Assembly (NCBI RefSeq): GCF_001562275.1
Contig: NZ_CP014304.1
Coordinates: 4,216,001 to 4,280,000 of the forward strand
DNA: 64,000 nucleotides
Direction of reading: 5' to 3'
Origin: Hymenobacter sp. PAMC 26628
Lineage (GTDB): Bacteria; Bacteroidota; Bacteroidia; Cytophagales; Hymenobacteraceae
In this document: positions 58,183 through 64,000 of the stretch, in pieces
Layout: each line of letters opens with the position of its first letter
Position numbering within the stretch: the first letter of the stretch is position 1
Notes under the pieces: model-generated
Seen by the model: only the letters and a program-made list of their open reading frames with translations
Database searches by the model: none
What the model was told of the DNA's origin: nothing
Program-made: the position numbers and the translations under genes

Positions 58183-60486
58183 TTAGCGGGGTAGGGTGAG
58201 GAGGAATTCGGTGGAGTGGCCCGGCCGGGATTGCACGCGCAGCGTGCCGCCGTGGCCCTGGGTAATGATGTCGTAGCTCAGCGACAGGCCCAGGCCCGTG
58301 CCCTCGCCCGTGGGCTTGGTGGTGAAGAAGGGCTGGAAGATCTTGGCCTGCACCTCGGGGCTGATGCCCGTGCCGTTGTCCGACACCCGCAGCTCCACCG
58401 CGTCGCCGGCGCGGGTGGTGGCCACGCGCACGGTGGGCGCGTAGCCCGGCTCGCCGGCTTGCTGGCGCTGGCGCACGGCGTAGAAGGCGTTGCTGAATAG
58501 GTTGAGCAAGACGCGCCCCAGGTCGCCGGCCGCGACCTCCACCAGCGGCAAATCGGGAGCAAAGTCCGTCTGGAGCGCGGCGTTGAAGGTTTTATCCCTG
58601 GCCCGCAAGCCTTGGTAGGCCAGGCGCAGGTACTCGTCGGCCAGCGCGTTCACGTCCGTGGGGGCCCGCTCCCCGGCGCCGGCGCGGCTGTGCTCGAGCA
58701 TGCCGCGCACGATGCGGGCCGCCCGCCGCCCGTGGTGATGGATCTTGCCCAGGTTCTGCATCAGGTCGTCGGCCAGCGCGGTGGCTTCCGCGGCGTCGCC
58801 GGCCGCCTGGGCTGCTTTCAACTCTTCGACCAGCTCGGCTGAGACTTCCGAGAAGTTGTTGACGAAGTTGAGCGGGTTTTGAATCTCGTGGGCGATGCCG
58901 GCCGTGAGCTCCCCCAGGCTGGCCATCTTCTCGGCCTGGATGAGCTGGGCCTGGGTGGCACGCAAGCTGGTCAGGCTGGTGTTGAGCTGGTCGCGCTGGG
59001 CCTGAATTTCGGCTTTCTGCTGGCTCAGCAGAGCGTTAGCTCGCTGCTGGCGGCGGTTGCTACGCCACAGCAAAAACGAGAAGCCGCCAATCAGGGCCAG
59101 CACTGTGAGCACGGCCCCGAGCACCCAGCGTTGGCGCCGGGCCCGCGCCGCCTCCTGCACCTGGGCTTGCCGCAGGCCGGCGATGCGCGAGGTCTGGGCG
59201 CGGTCGGCTTGCTCAATTTCGTAGCTGGCCACGTGCAAAGTCCCTTCGCGCGCCTCGAGCGAATCGGCCAGCGCCAAGACGGCGATGGCATAGGAGGCCG
59301 CTTTCGCGGGCTGGCGCGGCTGGTAAAAGCGGGTCAGCGCGCGCAAGTAAGCCAGGCGCAGCGGGGTGCTGAGGGATTCGCGGGCTTTGCGGTAGGCCGT
59401 TAGCCAGTATGTTTCGGCGCGGGCGGGCTCGCGCCGAGCTTGGTAATAACGCGCCCAGGTCGCATCTAACTCAAAGGGAGCGGCCGTCGATACCAGCGGA
59501 AGCCGCAGCGAATCGGCTAGGGACTGGGCCTGCTGCAGCAGCAAGCCGGCTTCTCCCACCCGACCCAGCGTAAGCAGCACTTGGCTTTTCAATAGCAGAG
59601 CGTAGGCCCTTGCGCGCAGTATGGCCGCCGGCGCGGGTCCTGGGCCGGCGAATACAGCGGTTAGTAGCGCTTGGTCGGCGGCGCGCAGGGCGGCCGGGTA
59701 GTCACGTTGACGCAGGTAAATAAAGCCACGTGCCTGAAACACACTAGCGCGGGCGGAAACGCTGGTCAGGCCAGGTTCTCCCAAGCGCAGGTACTTCAAG
59801 GCTTTGGCGTAGTTGCCCCACTTGCGGTAGCTGCTGGCCACACTCAGCAGCAAGGTGTGGTACAATTGCTGGGAAGCCGAACGCCCCAGCTCCGCTGCTC
59901 GCAGGTACTGGCTAGTGGCTTGGTTGTAATCGCCCCGGTAGGTGTAGGAGCCCCCCAGCGCATGGTGGCACACCGCCAGGCTGATGGTGTCTCCGCTGCG
60001 CAGGTACTGGGCGCGTTTGGTTTGATAGTAGGCCAGCCGGGCATCTTCGCGGTTGAGGGCGCTAAAGACCTCGCGCAGGTAGATGAGGGGCCAGGCGGCG
60101 GGCTGGTGCAGCTGGTCGAAGGCCGTCACGGCTGCTTGCAGGCTGTCGAGCGATGGCTCCCCTTTTGCCTGCACCCCGGCGAGCAGCAAGCGGTAGGCAC
60201 AATATTCCGGGCGGCGCAGGTGCTTGGTTAGCGCGACGACCGTGGCTATGTCAGGCATAGCCGATTCTGTCTCATACAAGGAGCAATCTAGCAGGTGCAG
60301 CAGGGTGCGCAGCCGAGCCGTATCGGCGTGCTGCGTCGCCAGCACCCGGCGCAGGGAGTCGGGCGACGCGGCCCAATAGCGGTGCAAAGAGGTTTGGGCC
60401 CGTAGCGGACCACCTGCCAAGAGCAGTACTAGCAGGCCCACTAAGAAGCCGGCGTGTTTTAGCTGGCGCGGCGTAGGGGTTGACAT
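58183..60486 (-). CDS. TPR-containing histidine kinase (copy 2)
   Basis: 767 residues from the ATG at 60486. Signal segment (GFLVGLLVLLLAGGPLRAQ), TPR array (GDYNQATSQYLRAAELGRSA), TM helix (VLGAVLTVLALIGGFSFLLW), H-box with His533 and an intact ATPase domain. Its sensor half differs clearly from copy 1, while the H-box and dimerisation DNA is the same over more than 100 bp (58646-58755 against 56306-56415). Two sensors with one output module suggest that two stimuli feed the same receivers. Confidence 0.93.
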   Translation of the reverse strand: MSTPTPRQLKHAGFLVGLLVLLLAGGPLRAQTSLHRYWAASPDSLRRVLATQHADTARLRTLLHLLDCSLYETESAMPDIATVVALTKHLRRPEYCAYRLLLAGVQAKGEPSLDSLQAAVTAFDQLHQPAAWPLIYLREVFSALNREDARLAYYQTKRAQYLRSGDTISLAVCHHALGGSYTYRGDYNQATSQYLRAAELGRSASQQLYHTLLLSVASSYRKWGNYAKALKYLRLGEPGLTSVSARASVFQARGFIYLRQRDYPAALRAADQALLTAVFAGPGPAPAAILRARAYALLLKSQVLLTLGRVGEAGLLLQQAQSLADSLRLPLVSTAAPFELDATWARYYQARREPARAETYWLTAYRKARESLSTPLRLAYLRALTRFYQPRQPAKAASYAIAVLALADSLEAREGTLHVASYEIEQADRAQTSRIAGLRQAQVQEAARARRQRWVLGAVLTVLALIGGFSFLLWRSNRRQQRANALLSQQKAEIQAQRDQLNTSLTSLRATQAQLIQAEKMASLGELTAGIAHEIQNPLNFVNNFSEVSAELVEELKAAQAAGDAAEATALADDLMQNLGKIHHHGRRAARIVRGMLEHSRAGAGERAPTDVNALADEYLRLAYQGLRARDKTFNAALQTDFAPDLPLVEVAAGDLGRVLLNLFSNAFYAVRQRQQAGEPGYAPTVRVATTRAGDAVELRVSDNGTGISPEVQAKIFQPFFTTKPTGEGTGLGLSLSYDIITQGHGGTLRVQSRPGHSTEFLLTLPR

Positions 60487-60499
60487 AGAAACAAAGGAG

Positions 60500-60652
60500 T
60501 TAAACAGGTAAGCAAATCGTAAACGTGGTGCACTGGCCTGCCTGACTTTGTACCGCGAGCGTGCCGCCGTGGCCCTGCACGACGATGTCGTAGCCCAGGG
60601 ACAGGCCCAGGCCGGTGCCCTCGCCCGTGGGCTTGGTGGTGAAGAAGGGCTG
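60500..60652 (-). pseudogene. C-terminal remnant of a third TPR kinase
   Basis: 51 codons read QPFFTTKPTGEGTGLGLSLG then YDIVVQGHGGTLAVQSQAGQ and end FTICLPV-stop, homologous to the ends of both intact kinases. Homology stops abruptly at 60652. A third tandem copy was deleted, leaving its tail just upstream of copy 2. Confidence 0.8.
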
Positions 60653-60846
60653 GGGTAGTGCACACCTACAAGATGTCGTCGGCAGAATGCTAATCAGCGT
60701 CGCTTTGATGCGGTTTGTTGGGAGGTTTTAGCGGGTTGAGGCGTAACCCGGCTACCCAAGGTGAAATTCTACCGCCGCCGTACCTTCTGGAGCCTACCTT
60801 TTCAAGTTGCTGAGAGAAGTTAAAACAGCGAAAATATCCGTTTTGA

Positions 60847-62499
60847 CTAAACCATCTCCGGCGAATTGGATAGTGGCAATTGAATAGTAAACGTAGTATA
60901 GGCGTCTGGTTGGGTATCTACCGAGATGGTCCCTTTATGGGTTTTAACAATATCCTGACTAAGGAAGAGGCCTAAACCCGTGCCCTTGGAGGTGGGCTTA
61001 GTGGTAAAAAACGGAGAAAACAACTGCTTTTTCTCCCCTTCAGAAATCCCGATTCCGTTGTCCCTTATAATTATCGCAACGTAATTATCACCATACTGGG
61101 TTTCCACGGTAAGCTTAGGGTGGAAATGCAAGTCTTTTAAAGACTTTTCATGTAACGCGTACATGGCGTTGTTCAACATACTGACCAGCACCAAACTCAT
61201 CTCGGCGGGCAAGATTTTTACGGAGAATCTTTTTAGGTTAGGTCCTTGAATGAACTTCAGCGGTATGCTACGGTAATTTTCCTCGAGCTCGTTTTTGTAG
61301 GTAATTACTTGCGCTTCGACAAAATAATTGATATCACTCTCAATAAAAAGTTCAGATCTGTTTTGCAGCAATTTATCCATGCTCCGAACTATCCTCGTTA
61401 AGCTAGCGCCGTGCTCTTTAATTTTCTCTATATTACTTTCAATTAACGCAAACAAAGATGCTACTTCCTGGTGCACGTGTTCATCCGCGGTGTATTTATC
61501 TGCGGCTAATAACTCTTGGCTTTCATGCAGGAGCTCATTCGAGACCGCCGCAAAGTTGTTGATATAACTTAGGGGATTCAGCAATCTATCCACTAGCCCT
61601 TTAGTTAGCTGGCCGAGGGAAGCCAGTTTTTCCTGCCTAATTAATTGCTCCTGAGTAGCTTTCAGGTCAGCAAGAGTTTGCTTGAGGCCTTCCAATAAAT
61701 CATCCGATTTCTTCTTTTCAATAATCAGTTCACTGGTACTATTTTCCAATTCCTGACGGGCTGTCGCCAAATCAGTTACCATTTTATTAAAGACTATTCC
61801 CAACTCGCCAATCTCATCCCGTGATTTATTCGATACGCGCTGGGTCAGGTCACCTCGACCCACTTTAGTGGCCGCGTCTCGTAGCTTCAGGATGGGGACA
61901 GAGATGCTCCGGGCCAAGCCAAAGCCAATGAGCATACCGATGCTAAACACTAAAAAGCTAAAAAAAAGCGAAGTAGCACGAATCTGCCTCCGACTTTCAA
62001 TAATTTCTTTTGTGGAGAAGGCCAATAGTATTTCGCCTTTCATCGTCGGGGTATCGAAGTCCGCATGCTTGACAACCATTGAATTATCAGAGACCACGGC
62101 CATATCAATTTTCTTCTGATCCGGGTAAGTCTTAAAAACGTTTTTAATTGTTTGGTAAGTAGCATGGTTCGCGTCCCAGACGGTGTCAATCTGGATTAAG
62201 CTTACAAACCGTAAGAGGGGATCCTTCTTCACAAAATCCATGGCGATTTGGACGCCCTGGAAATTTTGTTCAGTCATGGCAATTTTTACCCCGAGGGCCA
62301 CGGTGTTAGCTTGATTCTGAACGTCTTTATTGAAATTATTCAGCAGCGTTTTTCCCTGAATAGCGGGAAGATAAAATAAGACAAAAAAGGAGAATAATAA
62401 TACAATCGACGTTACCGTCATCCAAATTTTAGTCTTGACCGTTAGACGAATGTGTCGCAGAACGGAAAAAGGCAAGGATGTCGATGTGCTAGTCAACAT
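60847..62499 (-). CDS. HAMP histidine-kinase-like protein lacking the phospho-acceptor His
   Basis: 550 residues. TM helix 1 (27-46), periplasmic domain (about 47-174), TM helix 2 (about 175-197), HAMP (198-250), coiled coil, a dimerisation region and an HATPase_c domain with N-box SMLNNAMYAL, G1 DNGIGIS and G2 SKGTGLGLFL. In the H-box the usual GIAHEIQNPLNFVNNF reads GLVDRLLNPLSYINNF, so the His is Asp304 and the adjacent Glu is Arg. Autophosphorylation on His is therefore not expected. Third gene of an AT-richer operon with a porin-like protein and a periplasmic-binding-like protein. Confidence 0.88.
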   Translation of the reverse strand: MLTSTSTSLPFSVLRHIRLTVKTKIWMTVTSIVLLFSFFVLFYLPAIQGKTLLNNFNKDVQNQANTVALGVKIAMTEQNFQGVQIAMDFVKKDPLLRFVSLIQIDTVWDANHATYQTIKNVFKTYPDQKKIDMAVVSDNSMVVKHADFDTPTMKGEILLAFSTKEIIESRRQIRATSLFFSFLVFSIGMLIGFGLARSISVPILKLRDAATKVGRGDLTQRVSNKSRDEIGELGIVFNKMVTDLATARQELENSTSELIIEKKKSDDLLEGLKQTLADLKATQEQLIRQEKLASLGQLTKGLVDRLLNPLSYINNFAAVSNELLHESQELLAADKYTADEHVHQEVASLFALIESNIEKIKEHGASLTRIVRSMDKLLQNRSELFIESDINYFVEAQVITYKNELEENYRSIPLKFIQGPNLKRFSVKILPAEMSLVLVSMLNNAMYALHEKSLKDLHFHPKLTVETQYGDNYVAIIIRDNGIGISEGEKKQLFSPFFTTKPTSKGTGLGLFLSQDIVKTHKGTISVDTQPDAYTTFTIQLPLSNSPEMV

Positions 62500-62535
62500 G
62501 AAAAATATCGATTTAAAGCCGAAAGGATAAAGCTT

Positions 62536-62982
62536 TTATAAAAACCTTTTCCCGTCAATGAGAACGATTTTATTGTTGGCAGCCGGGTGGACAATTACTC
62601 CAATAGCCCCATTGTTTTGAGAAACAAATTCTTCCAATTCACTTTCCGAATTGAAAAAATTAGGTGCATCTGCTTTGCCCTGAAATACCAGCGCCAGCCA
62701 GTATTTATTTAATTCGTTCGCGCTCATATTATAGATTTTTTTGCTGGTATCAACACCAATAGGCGTACTGCTTTTAAGTAACGCAATAACTACTTTGGTA
62801 CCATCGGGCCACCGTAACTTTTCTCCTCGCATAGTTGATTTCAGCTGAGCCAGCTTCATTTCCGTGGGTACCCCCTTGCCATTGGCAATTATCACCAAGT
62901 TCAGGTCCTGCGAACTTGCTGATAAATGACAAAGTATGCTGATGATGAAAGTATTAATAAGAAATCGCCAAATCCAAGTCAT
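62536..62982 (-). CDS. PstS-like periplasmic-binding-type protein
   Basis: 148 residues from the ATG at 62982; signal segment IWRFLINTFIISILCHLSAS. The mature part shows the small phosphate-binding-like pattern often found beside sensor kinases in Bacteroidota: LVIIANGKGVPTEMKLAQLK, DGTKVVIALLKSSTPIGVDT, YWLALVFQGKADAPNFFNSE, and GAIGVIVHPAANN. Possibly a sensor partner for the following kinase. It begins 13 bp after the porin-like gene. Confidence 0.7.
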   Translation of the reverse strand: MTWIWRFLINTFIISILCHLSASSQDLNLVIIANGKGVPTEMKLAQLKSTMRGEKLRWPDGTKVVIALLKSSTPIGVDTSKKIYNMSANELNKYWLALVFQGKADAPNFFNSESELEEFVSQNNGAIGVIVHPAANNKIVLIDGKRFL

Positions 62983-62995
62983 AAACAATGGTAGT

Positions 62996-64000
62996 TTAAA
63001 ATCCGACTGCAACCTGGAAAATGATGTTGTCTGAATTATTGTACATGCGGGTCTTTACGTGCTGGTATTCAAGCTTAAACACGGCTAAGTAACTTAACTC
63101 GTACCGCACGCCTCCCACGAAGGAGCGCGTATTGTTGTCCAAAAAATACACTTCCTTATTACTGTACCGGATGTCATCCACTCTGACGTAGGGAATGACT
63201 TTATCAGTAATTCTGAGTCCTGCATACGCGTAAGAAGCGAGTGCTCTTTGCGCTCCTAGGCTATCGGATTTGTTGACGGCCATGCTGCTCTCCACCAGTA
63301 ATTCAAACTTCTTGGAGAAAATGGAGTCGTTATAATACACCGAAGCCGTCATGATATCCTGATTTATTCTACTAAGTGCTATCGTGTTAATGCCGGTCGT
63401 ATGATTTTGGATCGTGCTCCCTTTCGAGATTACATCGTGGTACAGGGAAGCACCAAGGCGCAAGCCATCGGAGGGCTTTACGTGCACCGCCAGGGTAACT
63501 GACTTAAACATATTGTTATCTTCCGCATCTCCCGAACCCAGGCCATTGCCAAGCATCGCATTGTAGCCGAAGCGCAGTCGACCCAAGTTCTGCCCTTGTA
63601 AACTGATGCCAGTCGTGTGAAGTGGAATAAAACCCTCCGCAAACAACAAGGGCCGGTCAACCGTTGGGAAGAAGACCTTGCCGTGGTGGTAAGTGTCATT
63701 CCAATAATTGATAGGTGTGTGATGCTTACCAATCAACACGCTATGGTTACCCCAGTAATTATACTTTAAAATAATGCGCTCGATGCTGATATTAAAATCA
63801 GTAGGTGAATCCGGTGAATACTTAAAAATTGTTTCTCCTAAAAAAGACAGCCGCTGGGTTATTTCGGAGGTGATAAATAAATCTTCCTCTCCAAACCCAA
63901 AATTTATTTTTCCTTTTTGATAAAAAGTAGAGATATCCGCAAACCCCCTGATTTGGGTTCTTTGGGCCGCGGAGCGTTGCATAGAAGTTAGCAGTAGGCT
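62996..64000 (-). CDS. Porin-like outer-membrane protein, 5'-truncated by window edge
   Basis: The frame is open to base 64000; the last visible residues before the mature part (LLLTSMQRSAAQ) look like the end of a signal peptide, so the start is outside. About 16 amphipathic strands and a terminal Phe (FQVAVGF) indicate an outer-membrane barrel. Segments such as IGKHHTPINYWNDTYHHG resemble porins of unknown specificity. Heads an operon with the PstS-like and kinase-like genes; a joint role in sensing an anion or phosphate is inference. Confidence 0.75.
   Translation of the reverse strand, partial: SLLLTSMQRSAAQRTQIRGFADISTFYQKGKINFGFGEEDLFITSEITQRLSFLGETIFKYSPDSPTDFNISIERIILKYNYWGNHSVLIGKHHTPINYWNDTYHHGKVFFPTVDRPLLFAEGFIPLHTTGISLQGQNLGRLRFGYNAMLGNGLGSGDAEDNNMFKSVTLAVHVKPSDGLRLGASLYHDVISKGSTIQNHTTGINTIALSRINQDIMTASVYYNDSIFSKKFELLVESSMAVNKSDSLGAQRALASYAYAGLRITDKVIPYVRVDDIRYSNKEVYFLDNNTRSFVGGVRYELSYLAVFKLEYQHVKTRMYNNSDNIIFQVAVGF

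Overview
The window looks like a chromosomal segment of a GC-rich member of the Bacteroidota, most likely Hymenobacter or a close relative in the Cytophagales. The signs are a type IX secretion C-terminal domain, a Bacteroidota-type tyrosine integrase, few Shine-Dalgarno sequences, a TTG-N19-TAnnTTTG promoter, DUF6624 and STAS-like proteins, and many TPR histidine kinases. The genus comes from general resemblance; no search was run.

Left chromosomal arm (1-6716): a truncated outer-membrane barrel gene, a B12-binding radical SAM protein, a methyltransferase, a lipoprotein/GNAT pair and a small membrane protein, separated by long inverted repeats. A tRNA-Gly(CCC) gene follows at 6717-6789.

Integrated element (6745-40514, repeat unit about 33.7 kb): it is inserted in the 3' half of the tRNA and bounded by a 46-bp direct repeat. 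One leftward block runs from the integrase (40313) through an excisionase-like protein, a Rha-type regulator, a replication initiator with a lambda-like iteron origin inside its gene, a DnaB helicase, a winged-helix protein and an HNH protein, to two very large proteins that look virion-associated. At the other end are a MobV relaxase and cargo: secreted proteins, a secreted nuclease, two Panacea toxin-antitoxin pairs, and a three-gene operon of a stand-alone colicin E3-type ribonuclease, a small unknown protein and an ImmA/IrrE metallopeptidase. GGTTTACAC arm-type sites with 12-bp spacing lie inside both ends. No capsid, portal, terminase or conjugation apparatus is visible, so the element is best read as an integrative, mobilizable, self-replicating island with phage-derived parts.

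Right chromosomal arm (40515-64000): an ABC efflux operon faces an NtrC-type regulator and its kinase. Between them sits a 1.14-kb transposed unit with terminal inverted repeats and a 6-bp target duplication that carries a short-chain dehydrogenase-like gene and no recognisable transposase. A decayed IS3-family element follows. Next comes a likely signalling locus: two near-duplicate TPR histidine kinases (plus a remnant of a third), a receiver protein and a receiver-adenylate cyclase, convergent with an ATP/ADP-translocase-like protein that ends in an intact cyclic-nucleotide-binding domain. The window closes with an AT-richer operon of a porin-like protein, a periplasmic-binding-like protein and a HAMP histidine kinase with Asp in place of the phospho-acceptor His.
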